A stretch of DNA of 64,000 nt from Listeria cossartiae subsp. cossartiae (GTDB taxonomy: Bacteria; Bacillota; Bacilli; Lactobacillales; Listeriaceae). Under the pieces are notes generated by a model, which saw only the letters and a list, made by a program, of their open reading frames with translations, was not told where the DNA came from and searched no databases. The position numbers and the translations under genes were made by a program. This document shows positions 55,466 through 64,000 of the stretch, one piece after another. Location: assembly GCF_014224155.1 (NCBI RefSeq), contig NZ_JAASUI010000001.1:124001-188000 (forward strand), given 5' to 3'. Each line of letters opens with the position of its first letter. The first letter of the stretch is position 1.

Positions 55466-56278
55466 ATGATTAGAGCGATTGCTGTAGATATGGACGGGAC
55501 TTTTTTAGATGAAAATGGCGAATATGACCGCGTGCGATTTGAACAGATTTATGCGGAATTAGTGCAACGTGGGATTCGATTTATTGTTGCGAGTGGTAAT
55601 CAGTATTATCAGCTGGAATCATTTTTCCCTGGGAAGGATGACGAGCTTTTTTATGTCGCTGAAAATGGGGCGGTTATTTTTCATCAAGGGGAATTGCGTA
55701 GTGTAAATCGTTTTGCGGAAGAGCTTATTCATCAAATTTTGCGGACGTTAATTCAGGAATATCAGGACTTGCAAGTGATTCTTTGTGGCGTAAAAAGTGC
55801 TTATTTGTTAAAGGCGGCTAATCCGGATTTTAAAGAATTTGCGAAAAAGTATTATTTTGAGTTGCAAGAGGTGGATTCATTCGATGTGCTTCCGGATGAT
55901 ACGTTTATCAAGTTTGCGCTTGATGTCGAAGTGGCTAAAACTGGGCAAATTGTGGAAGATTTGAACCAAACGTTTGCTGGGGAAATTCGTGCTGTTTCGA
56001 GCGGGCATGGGAGCATTGATATTATTATTCCGGGTGTGACGAAAGGGAGTGCGATTCAGCAGCTTTTGAAGGAGTGGCAAGTGGCACCAGACGATTTGTT
56101 AGCTTTTGGAGATGCGAATAATGATTTGGAAATGCTAAAATTAACTCCGAATAGTTATGCGATGCAAGAAAGTAGTCCGGAAGTTCTTGCTGCTGCAAAA
56201 TATGTGGCCCCTTCAAACCAGGAAGCTGGCGTGTTACAAGTGGTGGAAGATTATTTGAAAAAAAGCCAAAGATCTTGA
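55466..56278 (+). CDS. Cof-type HAD-superfamily phosphatase
   Basis: This 270-residue hydrolase has HAD motif I AVDMDGTFLDENGEY (catalytic Asps), motif II VASGNQ, and motifs III/IV with KGSAIQQLLKEW and FGDANNDLEML. The C2B-type cap and length identify the Cof/YidA group, which acts on sugar phosphates or nucleotides; the substrate is unknown. The ATG at 55466 gives a normal N-terminus; the in-frame TTG at 55457 is less likely. Confidence 0.88.
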   Translation: MIRAIAVDMDGTFLDENGEYDRVRFEQIYAELVQRGIRFIVASGNQYYQLESFFPGKDDELFYVAENGAVIFHQGELRSVNRFAEELIHQILRTLIQEYQDLQVILCGVKSAYLLKAANPDFKEFAKKYYFELQEVDSFDVLPDDTFIKFALDVEVAKTGQIVEDLNQTFAGEIRAVSSGHGSIDIIIPGVTKGSAIQQLLKEWQVAPDDLLAFGDANNDLEMLKLTPNSYAMQESSPEVLAAAKYVAPSNQEAGVLQVVEDYLKKSQRS

Positions 56279-56297
56279 TCCGATCTTTGGCTTTTTT
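56261..56297 (+). terminator. Terminator overlapping the end of the HAD gene
   Basis: Perfect arms 56261-56274 and 56282-56295 (AAAAGCCAAAGATC with its complement) have a 7-base loop and end in T residues. Confidence 0.9.
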
Positions 56298-56329
56298 GAA
56301 AGTGATAAACGTGTCGGTTTTACACTAAA

Positions 56330-57580
56330 TTAATTTACCAGTGTAGATTCTACAATATCCTTTCGTCGATAAACGTTCAGAATAAGGCCGAGTAGGGCAG
56401 CGTAGACTAGTAACATGCTTCCCCCATAACTGATAAACGGCAGGGGTACTACCATGATTGGGACTATTCCGAGACCCATAAGAATATTCCAACAAGCTGG
56501 AACGGTAAATAATACAGCCCCTCCGATTGTTAATAATCTACCGAATAAATCCTTTGTTTTAAAAGCGTTTCGTGAAATCCGTATTATAAATACAAGTAGT
56601 AGTAGACAAAGGGAAATTCCGAATACCCAGCCTAGAGAATAGACGAGAAATGGGAAGACAAAATCTGTATGTGCTTCAGGGATTGTTAGATTGTTGTGAA
56701 GTCCCTTACCGAACCAACCAGCTTTTGAAAGAATTTCTTTCAAAGGTATGATTGTATCAGAGAGGTAGCTACTAGGTGCTTTATGAATCATCGTACTAAT
56801 GAAAATAATACCTACAAGCAAATTACCCAGTGCTACTTTAATGGCAAATCGGTTATGACGATAATAAAAAATATACATTACTAATACACACAAGAAGTAC
56901 ATAATAACAAATACAAATCGGTTAATCATGGCGTAAGAAATAACTGGTGCCCAAAATAGGCTTAATAGCAATGCTGTTTTTTTCCAACCTTTAAACGTAT
57001 TCATTTTGGTGAAAATACCAGCCCATGCGATGAAGAATAAAAATAAGGATATAGCTGGACTATCAATCATCATACCCCAGAGAGACATCCATCTTCCTCC
57101 TCCAGTAAGCGAAAAGCCAACTAAAAAAGGTGTGAAAAATAGTATTAAGGCAGCCCCGTAAAAATACATCCACAAATTTTTCAGTTTCCTATAATCAAAG
57201 AAAAGAAATCCAATCAGAGCAAGAACAGCAAGGGCGAGCCAGACAATTTGTTTTTTCATGAATGAAGAATTAGATGCTACTACATCACTCATTAGTGGAA
57301 GAAAACTAATACCGGCAAGTAGGATAAATAACGCAATAAGGAGCCAATCCATTCTTGGTTTATGAAGCTGATTCATGTTTCTGCCAACAGTCGAGGGATC
57401 TCCCATTTCCTGCATCGCCTTTTTATCCGCATCCTCTATAGATAATCCTCTTTTTTGAAAGGAGTGACTTAGCTCTTCCAGATGATGACTAAGCTCTTTT
57501 TTTATCATACTGTGGGCTTGTTTGGATTTTACTTTTGAGATTACTTTACTTAAATATGCCTCGAATTTAGATGAACTCAC
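56330..57580 (-). CDS. RodA/FtsW-type SEDS protein with N-terminal HAAS-like domain
   Basis: The product is 416 residues. The first 75 or so are soluble and resemble the HAAS/permease-prefix domain (SSSKFEAYLSKVISKVKSK, then MKKELSHHLEE-like segment and AMQEMGDPSTVGRNM). About ten membrane helices of the SEDS type follow, with the conserved end PFISYGGSMLLVYAALLGLILN. SEDS proteins polymerise glycan strands; this extra member is controlled by SigC/LstR rather than by the main elongation machinery. GTG start overlapping the lstR stop, with GAGGAGG before it. Confidence 0.85.
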   Translation of the reverse strand: MSSSKFEAYLSKVISKVKSKQAHSMIKKELSHHLEELSHSFQKRGLSIEDADKKAMQEMGDPSTVGRNMNQLHKPRMDWLLIALFILLAGISFLPLMSDVVASNSSFMKKQIVWLALAVLALIGFLFFDYRKLKNLWMYFYGAALILFFTPFLVGFSLTGGGRWMSLWGMMIDSPAISLFLFFIAWAGIFTKMNTFKGWKKTALLLSLFWAPVISYAMINRFVFVIMYFLCVLVMYIFYYRHNRFAIKVALGNLLVGIIFISTMIHKAPSSYLSDTIIPLKEILSKAGWFGKGLHNNLTIPEAHTDFVFPFLVYSLGWVFGISLCLLLLVFIIRISRNAFKTKDLFGRLLTIGGAVLFTVPACWNILMGLGIVPIMVVPLPFISYGGSMLLVYAALLGLILNVYRRKDIVESTLVN

Positions 57581-58008
57581 AAAGAAACCTCCTCAATTAA
57601 ATTTTTCAGTGGTCCACGTTGCTTAGAACCTCTTATTTCAAAAGTTGCTACAAATTTTTTCCCTTTCGCAGTTAGGGAATAATATTTCTTATCTTCTATC
57701 CATTTTGATGATAGGATTTTCTTGTTTTCAAGTAGATGTAACAGGATATAAAGCTGCCCTTCATTGTTTTTAAAGCTAAGTTCATTTTTTTGAAATAGTT
57801 GGGTGGAAATTTCGTACCCATGCTTTGCTTCGCCTTGCAGTGCATCTAATATGTTTTGAAGTGTTTCTGCTTTCCAAGAATGAAGCTCTAAGTGTGATTG
57901 TTTCTTCCGGATGGCTGCTTTTACCGCATTTTTTCTCTCATCGGAAAAAGAAAAATCCTCAAAATCTTTTTTGATAGAATCCTTTAAATTATGGAATGGA
58001 TCAGTCAT
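57577..58008 (-). CDS. lstR: PadR-family regulator LstR
   Basis: The 143-residue protein has a PadR winged helix: LDALQGEAKHGYEISTQLF and the wing region NNEGQLYILLHLLENKKIL, followed by YYSLTAKGKKFV. This domain lies in the second half, after a charged helical N-terminus of about 45 residues. In L. monocytogenes lineage II the gene next to sigC is lstR, a thermal-response regulator; position and size match. ATG with AAAAGGAGG, only 2 bp after sigC. Confidence 0.88.
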   Translation of the reverse strand: MTDPFHNLKDSIKKDFEDFSFSDERKNAVKAAIRKKQSHLELHSWKAETLQNILDALQGEAKHGYEISTQLFQKNELSFKNNEGQLYILLHLLENKKILSSKWIEDKKYYSLTAKGKKFVATFEIRGSKQRGPLKNLIEEVSL

Positions 58009-58010
58009 GA

Positions 58011-58559
58011 TTAAACCTCCTTTTTCATCTTGTTCTTTAATAATTCTCTGGCTTGTTTTAACCTGGTTTTTAATGTATTGCTATTTACACCAGTAATCTT
58101 GCTGATATTTGCCAAGGAAAGTTCTTCGTAGTAATGTAAGAAAACTACTTCCCGGTACTTTACTGGTAAATCCATAACAGCGCTCGTTAAGCTGTTTGTT
58201 ATGTCTTTTGTGATGATTTCCTCTTCAACGTGTTTTGATTTGGACGGAAGATAATCCCAAATTTTATCGCTGAAATTTAGTTTGCGATAATGCCAACTAC
58301 CCAAATAATCTTTACAATGATTAATAGCGATTCGATATAGCCACGTTTTTATGGATGACTTGTTATTAAACTGACCTAGTTTTTCATAGCATTTAATAAA
58401 TATCTCTTGCGTTAAATCCTCCGCTGTCGTTCGATTTTTTACATAGGAAAAAACTAGATGCAGTACATCATCGCTGTAGTTATCCATCAATTGGCCGATA
58501 ATTTGTTCTGTATTTTCTAGGCTATTAATGTTAATGCCTATTTCTTCAAGTTCAGTCAT
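58011..58559 (-). CDS. sigC: ECF-type sigma factor SigC
   Basis: The 182-residue protein has region 2 (VFSYVKNRTTAEDLTQEIF and YEKL...WLYRIAINHCKDYL) and region 4 (PVKYREVVFLHYYEELSLAN, then GVNSNTLKTRLKQARELL). This is an ECF-group sigma factor without an adjoining anti-sigma gene; LstR and the HAAS-SEDS protein fill the operon instead. In L. monocytogenes sigC is described as a lineage II-restricted, heat-related factor. ATG after AGAAGGTG. An ECF-type promoter lies directly upstream. Confidence 0.92.
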   Translation of the reverse strand: MTELEEIGININSLENTEQIIGQLMDNYSDDVLHLVFSYVKNRTTAEDLTQEIFIKCYEKLGQFNNKSSIKTWLYRIAINHCKDYLGSWHYRKLNFSDKIWDYLPSKSKHVEEEIITKDITNSLTSAVMDLPVKYREVVFLHYYEELSLANISKITGVNSNTLKTRLKQARELLKNKMKKEV

Positions 58560-58585
58560 TTAAGTTTCACCTTCTTCTGCAATAT

Positions 58586-58613
58586 TAGACGAAGCAAGTA
58601 TCATTTTGGTTTG
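58586..58613 (-). promoter_or_regulatory. ECF-type promoter upstream of sigC
   Basis: On the minus strand CAAACC (58608-58613) and CGTCTA (58586-58591) are 16 bp apart, close to the AAC/CGTC pattern of ECF sigma factors and unlike SigA. Transcription would begin about 20 bp before the sigC ATG, which implies autoregulation. Confidence 0.65.
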
Positions 58614-58692
58614 GAAAAGTTTAAAATAAATCTTTTATTTAGTATTCATCTCATTAGTAAAGTATTCACTATCTGTTAAAAATACGCAATAA

Positions 58693-58740
58693 AAAAAGAC
58701 TGTAAACAAAATGATTTTTCGCTTTGTTCACAGTCTTTTT
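58693..58740. terminator. Bidirectional hairpin between the GRP transporter gene and sigC promoter region
   Basis: Long arms 58693-58710 and 58723-58740 pair over 18 bp with one mismatch and carry A/T ends. It ends the minus-strand GRP gene, whose stop is at 58741. Confidence 0.88.
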
Positions 58741-59598
58741 CTATTTCAATAAACTAAGGAATACGACGCCGACCATAATTAGCAGTATGCCGGAAAGGAT
58801 AAACGTCCATTCTAGCGGGCTTTTTTTCTGTTTGAAAATGAGGATGCCGCCGATTGTTGCGACGATTACGCAGGCTTGCGAAATCGAGAAACTCGTTGCG
58901 ACACCAAGAACGGCGGTAGCTAAGAACATGCCTAGATTCGCAATCGACCACGACAACCCGGTCATTAAGTTGAATGTGACATTTTTTCGGGAAATTGCTT
59001 GTTTTTTCGCTAAGTTAATACCAATGGCGCATGTCAGCATCCCGAGTGCTTGTGGTAAAATGATAGAAAAGCCAGTAACATCAAAAAGCTGGTTTGTCAC
59101 TACGTAAAGCGTTAAAAAGAAGGAAGATAGAATAACGATACCGTAGACATGAAATGAAACCGACTCCGTGATATGATTCCCGCGTTTTTGAAACCCGGTC
59201 ATTACTACCCCAATCAAGATTAAAATTACTGCAACAACTCCAATGACAACAGCCGTAACCGTTTGCCATTCTCGGAACACGAGAACTGCGAAAAGCGTTG
59301 CGCCAACTAGTTGTGTTCCGTTTGAAATCGGCATTGCCTTCGCGACACTAGAAGCCGCAATCCCTTTAAACTGTAGTAATTGTCCAAAACTCCAAAAGAT
59401 ACCCGAAACAAAACTCACTATAAAAGAAAGAACTGTTATTTCTGGTGATAAAATCCAGAATAAAATGAAAGCAAATAATAGCGCACTAATCGATGTCCCC
59501 AGTAGTTGTTCCTCGGGGGTGCTTTTTCGTAAGTTCGCAATTATCGGCATAAATCCCCACCCAAGAACAGGGAGTAACGCAATAAGATAAATAGACAT
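58741..59598 (-). CDS. GRP-family sugar transporter (glucose uptake GlcU-like)
   Basis: The 285-residue protein has ten hydrophobic segments of the drug/metabolite transporter fold. The N-terminus LIALLPVLGWGFMPIIA and the block GIFWSFGQLLQFKGI are typical of the GRP/GlcU group, which imports glucose or ribose by proton symport. ATG with AAAGGAAGC upstream. It is divergent from the second PRD activator. The sugar cannot be deduced. Confidence 0.88.
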   Translation of the reverse strand: MSIYLIALLPVLGWGFMPIIANLRKSTPEEQLLGTSISALLFAFILFWILSPEITVLSFIVSFVSGIFWSFGQLLQFKGIAASSVAKAMPISNGTQLVGATLFAVLVFREWQTVTAVVIGVVAVILILIGVVMTGFQKRGNHITESVSFHVYGIVILSSFFLTLYVVTNQLFDVTGFSIILPQALGMLTCAIGINLAKKQAISRKNVTFNLMTGLSWSIANLGMFLATAVLGVATSFSISQACVIVATIGGILIFKQKKSPLEWTFILSGILLIMVGVVFLSLLK

Positions 59599-59669
59599 AA
59601 ATAAGCTTCCTTTCTAGGTTAGTGGTGCTATTTAAATCTACCATTCTCCAAAATGAACAGCAATATCCC

Positions 59670-59698
59670 AAAATTACGGTATTCAATGCGGTAATTTT
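59670..59698. promoter_or_regulatory. Inverted repeat upstream of the second PRD activator
   Basis: Perfect 8-bp arms AAAATTAC (59670-59677) and GTAATTTT (59691-59698) are spaced by 13 bp, between the divergent GRP and PRD genes. It is a candidate regulator site. Confidence 0.4.
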
Positions 59699-59758
59699 CG
59701 TAGTTTTCTGGGGATGAGTCTTTGTAATAGAATAAGCGTAGGGAAAGGAAAATTAAAA

Positions 59759-61720
59759 ATGAAAGCGGTAACGAAAATGATTGCAAATCGCGAAAAAAAT
59801 ATCATTCAGTTTCTAATGAAGACAGGCCAAACACGTGTTGGAACTATCGCGAATCATCTCGGACTTTCAGAAAAAACTGTCTCAAATTCACTGAAGGAAA
59901 TCGATATTTTTCTAAAGGATTTTGATATGACAGTGGTCCGAAAACCAAAAATCGGTGTGTATATTGAAGGTGATAATAAGGCTTTTGCCGAAGTTAGCCG
60001 ATTCCTAGATAACCAAGTCAGCCAAATCCCATCAACGAAAGAAGAACGGGTTATCTACATTTTCAGTAAATTGCTTAAAGCAGACGACTATATCACGATT
60101 CATCAACTGGCAGACGAACTTTACATTAGCCGGAGCACGATTGAGAAAAACATGATGGAAGTCACAAAAATGCTGGAAAAAGAAGGGATTACCTTATATA
60201 AGAAACCTAGTAAAGGTATGAAGCTGCTTATTAGCGAACGAGAAAAACGTGCCTTAACATCGAAATTTATTACTAATTTTTGGGGTAACAACTGGTATCT
60301 AAAGCAAGAAGGCGAAAAAGTACTCCAAGCATTTGATACGATTCAGGCTGATGTTACTGGGATTTTCCCGGAAGAAGGCTTGAAAGAAATCATTGCGATT
60401 GTGCAAGAATTCAGTGAGCGTCATGATTTTGCTTTTACAGATTATGCATTTCAGTCGATTGTGATTCACCTTGCGATTGCAGTAGAGCGAATTCGCGAAG
60501 GCGAGTATGTGGAAAATGTTGAGAGCGACCCGATGAAAGATGTGTTTGAGTCACAGCGTAACAACACGGAAATCTTAGTTGGCATGCTGGAAGAACGTTT
60601 GGATATCAAAATTCCGGCTTTCGAAGTTGGCTATATTCAGCTTCATTTAACAGCTGCTTATAATCAACAACATGATGAACTGCTCGTTAATACTCCGCCG
60701 CAAGAGGACGATGTCGCTGATTTTGTCAGTAAGTGTTTAGCGGAAGGGAATTATGACAAGGGCTTGCTGGAAGACCTGACGACACATATGAAATCCGCCA
60801 TTAACCGTTTAAAACTTGGCATGCATTTTAAAAATCCGTACCTTAGCAAAATTAAGCAAAACTTTCCCCAAGCGTTTGAAGAAGCGCTATATTTTAAAGC
60901 TAAATTCGAACAAAAGTACGATGTGCAAGTGAACGAAGATGAAACGGCGTATATTGCGCTACATTTTGAAGCATACAAAGAAAGAAGTCGCTCTTTCCCC
61001 GACCAAATTCGAGTGGTTCTTGTATGCAGTACAGGGCTCGGTTCATCCAGATTACTCGCAGCTAGAATTAAAAAATATTTTCCAATGATTACGATTGAAA
61101 AAATACTGTCCGTTCAGGCGTTAATGGAAACCGAAGTTGATGTGGATCTAGTCATTAGCACAATCTACCTCGAACTAGAGGACATTCCAAGCATTGTTGT
61201 AAGCCCGATGATGAGTAAGGCGGATTTACAACAAGTTGAAAGCCAAATCGAACGTACACGACGCAAGAAAAAGAATCGCAGCCAACCATTCGTTGATTTA
61301 ATTAAGCCAAAAACCATTTTTGCGAAGTTAGATGTTGCGACGATGGAAGAAGCGATTGCGAAAATTGGCGACAAATTGGTGGAGCAGGGTATTGCTAAGC
61401 TAGGCATCGTGGAAAGTGCGCTGAAAAGAGAAGCGTTATCGTTCACTTCTTTTGAAGAAATGGCGACACCGCACGCAGAACCAGCGCTAATCAATGAATC
61501 GCGCATTGTCATCGCGACACTGAAACACCCAGTGAAATGGGGCTTGGTCGATGTGGATAAAATCTTTTTTATCGCTTTGACAGAGCAAAATGGTATTAAT
61601 TTAGACGCGATGTACGAACAATTTTATAAATATATTGATAATAAAAAATGGCTAGAAAAGCTGACGCAACTAAAAAGTGCCGCAGAAATTTATGAGCATT
61701 TGTTAAAGGATGGGATGTAA
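59759..61720 (+). CDS. PRD-containing transcriptional activator (second cluster)
   Basis: The 653-residue protein has an HTH (GTIANHLGLSEKTVSNSLKEI) and a second HTH (LADELYISRSTIEKNMMEV), two PRDs (about 195-300 and 310-410), a IIB-like domain with CSTGLGSSRLLAARI at about residue 425 and a IIA-Fru-like domain with MATPHAEPAL at about residue 575. It shares this domain order with the regulator at 42.3-44.3 kb. Here the activator gene is first in the cluster rather than last. The ATG at 59759 follows GGGAAAGGAAAA. Its stop overlaps the IIA ATG by 1 bp. Confidence 0.92.
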   Translation: MKAVTKMIANREKNIIQFLMKTGQTRVGTIANHLGLSEKTVSNSLKEIDIFLKDFDMTVVRKPKIGVYIEGDNKAFAEVSRFLDNQVSQIPSTKEERVIYIFSKLLKADDYITIHQLADELYISRSTIEKNMMEVTKMLEKEGITLYKKPSKGMKLLISEREKRALTSKFITNFWGNNWYLKQEGEKVLQAFDTIQADVTGIFPEEGLKEIIAIVQEFSERHDFAFTDYAFQSIVIHLAIAVERIREGEYVENVESDPMKDVFESQRNNTEILVGMLEERLDIKIPAFEVGYIQLHLTAAYNQQHDELLVNTPPQEDDVADFVSKCLAEGNYDKGLLEDLTTHMKSAINRLKLGMHFKNPYLSKIKQNFPQAFEEALYFKAKFEQKYDVQVNEDETAYIALHFEAYKERSRSFPDQIRVVLVCSTGLGSSRLLAARIKKYFPMITIEKILSVQALMETEVDVDLVISTIYLELEDIPSIVVSPMMSKADLQQVESQIERTRRKKKNRSQPFVDLIKPKTIFAKLDVATMEEAIAKIGDKLVEQGIAKLGIVESALKREALSFTSFEEMATPHAEPALINESRIVIATLKHPVKWGLVDVDKIFFIALTEQNGINLDAMYEQFYKYIDNKKWLEKLTQLKSAAEIYEHLLKDGM

Positions 61721-62184
61721 TGGAAGTAAAAGATATTTTAACTAAAGAATTAGTCGTTTTTGATTTAGAAGCGACAACCAAAGAAGCCGCAATTGAAGAA
61801 ATGGCAGAAATGTTGGATGAACGTGGTATTTTAGCGGATAAAGCGACTTATGTTCGAGCAGTTTTGGAACGTGAAGCACATTCAACAACCGGAATAGGTA
61901 ATAACATTGCTATCCCACACGGAAAAAGTGAAAGTGTCACAAAATCGGCCATCGTTTTTGCAAGAACGAAAGCCATGATCGAATGGGAATCGCTTGATGA
62001 CGAACCGGTAAACATGATTTTCTTACTGGCAATTACGGATTCCGACAAAACAGACGGTCATTTAAAAATCCTTGCTGAAATTGCAACAAAACTTATGGAC
62101 GATGATATTGTTGAGAATTTAAAAAGTACAAGAGATCAAGAAGAAGTTATTCGAATTTTAAATGGAGGCGTAGTAGAGATATGA
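61720..62184 (+). CDS. PTS fructose-family IIA protein (second cluster)
   Basis: The 154-residue IIA-Fru domain has the phospho-histidine in GIGNNIAIPHGKSESV at about residue 67. It is overlapped at both ends by neighbours (TAATG with the activator, ATGA with IIB), so the operon is translationally coupled throughout. Confidence 0.93.
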   Translation: MEVKDILTKELVVFDLEATTKEAAIEEMAEMLDERGILADKATYVRAVLEREAHSTTGIGNNIAIPHGKSESVTKSAIVFARTKAMIEWESLDDEPVNMIFLLAITDSDKTDGHLKILAEIATKLMDDDIVENLKSTRDQEEVIRILNGGVVEI

Positions 62185-62501
62185 AACGTAAAATTATCGC
62201 AGTAACCGCATGTGCGACAGGAGTGGCACACACATATATGGCAGCGCAAGCCCTAAAAAAAGGCGCGAAAAAAATGGGCAACCTCATTAAAGTAGAAACA
62301 CAAGGCGCGACAGGAATTGAAAATGAATTAACCGAAAAAGACGTAAACATTGGTGAAGTTGTCATTTTCGCAGTAGATACAAAAGTACGTAACAAAGAAC
62401 GTTTTGACGGTAAAGTCGTGCTGGAAGTTCCAGTAAGCGCACCGATTAAAGATGCAGAAAAAGTAATCAACGCAGCACTTGCGTTAATTGACGAAAAATA
62501 A
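62181..62501 (+). CDS. PTS fructose-family IIB protein (second cluster)
   Basis: The 106-residue IIB-Fru protein has the phospho-cysteine motif VTACATGVAHTYMAAQAL (Cys at residue 10). The TGVAHT form is the classical fructose-type loop; the first cluster has AGLAHT instead, so the two are distinct paralogues. GGAGGCG precedes the ATG. Confidence 0.93.
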   Translation: MKRKIIAVTACATGVAHTYMAAQALKKGAKKMGNLIKVETQGATGIENELTEKDVNIGEVVIFAVDTKVRNKERFDGKVVLEVPVSAPIKDAEKVINAALALIDEK

Positions 62502-62513
62502 GGAGGATCTACC

Positions 62514-63620
62514 ATGTTCAGAAAAATTGGGAGTGAACTGAAAAAACACGTTTTAACAGGTATTTCATATATGATTCCGCTCGTTATCGCGGGTGCCGTA
62601 ATTATGGCGATTGCGCGGGTTGGCGGTTCGTTTTTCGGAATTACAGATATTTGGGACGCGAAATATGCAGACAGTGCGAATAGCCTGATTTCGTTACTGC
62701 ATAGTTTAGATGGTTTTGGTGGCTTGGCGCTAGGAATGATGTTCCCGGTTATTGCCGCATTTATCGGATATTCCATTTCGGACAAATTAGCACTGGCACC
62801 AGGTCTTGTTGGTGGTTTGTTAGCACGTGATATCGGCGCAGGTTTCCTTGGGGCACTGGCAGCTGGTTTAATCGCTGGTTACACATGTCTATTGATTAAA
62901 AAATACGTGAAACTGCCAAAAGCGGCGGCTTCGATTGTACCAGTATTTTTAGTACCAGTTTTTGGCACACTTATTACCGTTCTTATTATTAATTATGTTG
63001 TTGGTATTCCTTTTGCAGATTTAAATACAGCCCTTGAAAATTGGCTAAATGGTATGTCTGGATCGAACCAAATTCTAATGGCGGCAATTATTGGCGCGAT
63101 GGTTGGTTTTGACTTAGGTGGACCTGTAAATAAAGCAGCTGTAACAACGGCGATGGCACTTTTGACAAGTGGAATTTATGCACCAAATACAGCAGCACAA
63201 GTAGCAATCATCATCCCACCACTTGGTCTTGGTTTAGCAACATTAATCGCGAAACGTAAATACAATACAGAAATGCGTGAAGCAGGGAAATCATCGCTTA
63301 TTATGGGGCTTGTTGGGATTAGTGAAGGGGCAATTCCTTTCGCCGTAGAATCTCCACTTAAAGTTATTCCAGCTACGGTTCTTGGTTCTGCTGTCGGCGG
63401 CGCACTGGCTGTAGGTCTTGGCGCAATTAACCAAGCGCCAATCAGTGGTTTTTACGGCTGGTTCACTGTAGAAAATTGGCCAGTTTATATTTTAGCGATT
63501 GCAGTTGGGACGCTCATTGTTGCGGGAATGTCAGTCGCTTTACGTAAAGCAAGTGCTGGCGAGGAAATGGCTGGTTCAAGCTACGATGACGAAATTGACG
63601 AAGCAGAATGGGAAGCTTAA
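62514..63620 (+). CDS. PTS fructose-family IIC permease (second cluster)
   Basis: The 368-residue membrane protein has about nine helices. It has LTGISYMIPLVIAGAVI at the N-terminus and GFDLGGPVNKAAVTTAMAL in the middle, both equivalent to blocks in the first cluster's IIC. The C-terminal tail is acidic (DDEIDEAEWEA). ATG after AAGGAGG, 12 bp after IIB. Confidence 0.93.
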   Translation: MFRKIGSELKKHVLTGISYMIPLVIAGAVIMAIARVGGSFFGITDIWDAKYADSANSLISLLHSLDGFGGLALGMMFPVIAAFIGYSISDKLALAPGLVGGLLARDIGAGFLGALAAGLIAGYTCLLIKKYVKLPKAAASIVPVFLVPVFGTLITVLIINYVVGIPFADLNTALENWLNGMSGSNQILMAAIIGAMVGFDLGGPVNKAAVTTAMALLTSGIYAPNTAAQVAIIIPPLGLGLATLIAKRKYNTEMREAGKSSLIMGLVGISEGAIPFAVESPLKVIPATVLGSAVGGALAVGLGAINQAPISGFYGWFTVENWPVYILAIAVGTLIVAGMSVALRKASAGEEMAGSSYDDEIDEAEWEA

Positions 63621-63635
63621 AAAACGGAGGTAACT

Positions 63636-64000
63636 ATGGTTAAAGCACATATTGTGAACCATACGCATTGGGACCGAGAGTGGTATTTCACCTCGGCCGA
63701 TGCACTGGTTCTAAGTGAACAACTTTTTACAGAAGTAATTGACGAATTAAAAAAGCACCCAGAAGCAAACTTTGTACTTGATGGACAATTGTCGATTTTA
63801 GACGATTATGTCGCACTTTATCCGGAAAAATTAGCGGATATTAAACAGCTGATTGCGGATGAACAACTTTTCATTGGTCCGTGGTTTACGCAAACAGATG
63901 CCTTTTTCGCGCACGGTGAGTCGATTTTGCGCAATGCGATGATTGGGATTTTTGACAGTAAAAAATACGGCGACTATATGAAAATCGGTTATTTGCCGGA
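63636..64000 (+). CDS. Alpha-mannosidase, GH38 (3'-truncated by window)
   Basis: The first 121 codons are present. The N-terminus AHIVNHTHWDREWYFTSAD carries the GH38 zinc-binding His/Asp pair. The following GQLSILDDY and IGPWFTQTDAF parallel the same segments in the complete enzyme at 39.7-42.3 kb. ACGGAGG precedes the ATG. It continues beyond the window, so length and further catalytic residues cannot be checked. Confidence 0.93.
   Translation, partial: MVKAHIVNHTHWDREWYFTSADALVLSEQLFTEVIDELKKHPEANFVLDGQLSILDDYVALYPEKLADIKQLIADEQLFIGPWFTQTDAFFAHGESILRNAMIGIFDSKKYGDYMKIGYLP

Overview
The window is a low-GC Firmicute chromosome segment. Gene content and order match the Listeria sensu stricto chromosome around the tat/efe, iol, ung-floA, pgdA and sigC loci of L. 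monocytogenes (roughly the lmo0361-lmo0429 interval, from memory). The PgdA protein differs at many positions from the L. monocytogenes EGD-e sequence as I remember it, and inlF, which I expect between the NusG_II-domain gene and rph, is absent. I therefore call it Listeria, close to L. monocytogenes, and leave the species open. No rRNA, tRNA, IS element, prophage or CRISPR array was found.

Layout. 1-2.4 kb: the 3' end of an HscC-like Hsp70 gene and its membrane-anchored J-domain partner. 2.4-7.6 kb: a Fur-controlled divergon, with tatA-tatC leftward and an EfeUOB-type iron importer, including a Tat-exported Dyp peroxidase, rightward. 7.6-9.3 kb: Nudix, YebC and PhnA-family genes. 9.3-13.3 kb: a beta-glucoside PTS operon with its GntR regulator. 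13.4-15.1 kb: a small protein and a YafY/GyrI-like divergent pair. 15.3-18.3 kb: a type VII (LXG) toxin cassette with a polytopic candidate immunity protein. 18.3-24.5 kb: a DeoR regulator and iolABCD. 24.6-31.4 kb: housekeeping genes (DUF1801, ltrA, ung, NfeD-like/floA, an NlpC/P60 lysin, GNAT, proC). 31.4-36.9 kb: an apparent accessory block containing three tandem 33-residue peptide genes, an LPXTG-type surface protein, a GntR regulator and a MacAB-like ABC transporter. 37-44.3 kb: SRPBCC protein, then the first fructose-type PTS/alpha-mannosidase/PRD-regulator cluster. 44.3-54.3 kb: small membrane proteins, phosphate permease, VOC, DUF1149 and NusG_II proteins, rifampin phosphotransferase, a small RNA (probably Rli27), a ZIP transporter and pgdA. 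54.4-59.6 kb: an S24/S26-like mini-protein, TMEM175-type channel, HAD phosphatase, the sigC-lstR-rodA-like operon and a GRP-type sugar transporter. 59.7-64 kb: a second PRD/PTS/alpha-mannosidase cluster, cut off by the window end.

How the genes work together. Ferric iron uptake couples a Fur-regulated Tat translocase to its likely substrate, the Dyp peroxidase. Two paralogous clusters pair a mannosidase with a PTS and an activator that senses PTS phosphorylation. The sigC operon has an ECF-type promoter directly upstream, consistent with autoregulation. The most novel element is the tandem peptide array at 31.9-32.3 kb. The peptides have no leader, are amphipathic and phenol-soluble-modulin-like. 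They sit beside a GntR regulator and an ABC exporter, so they may form an undescribed secreted-peptide system with its own export or self-protection machinery.
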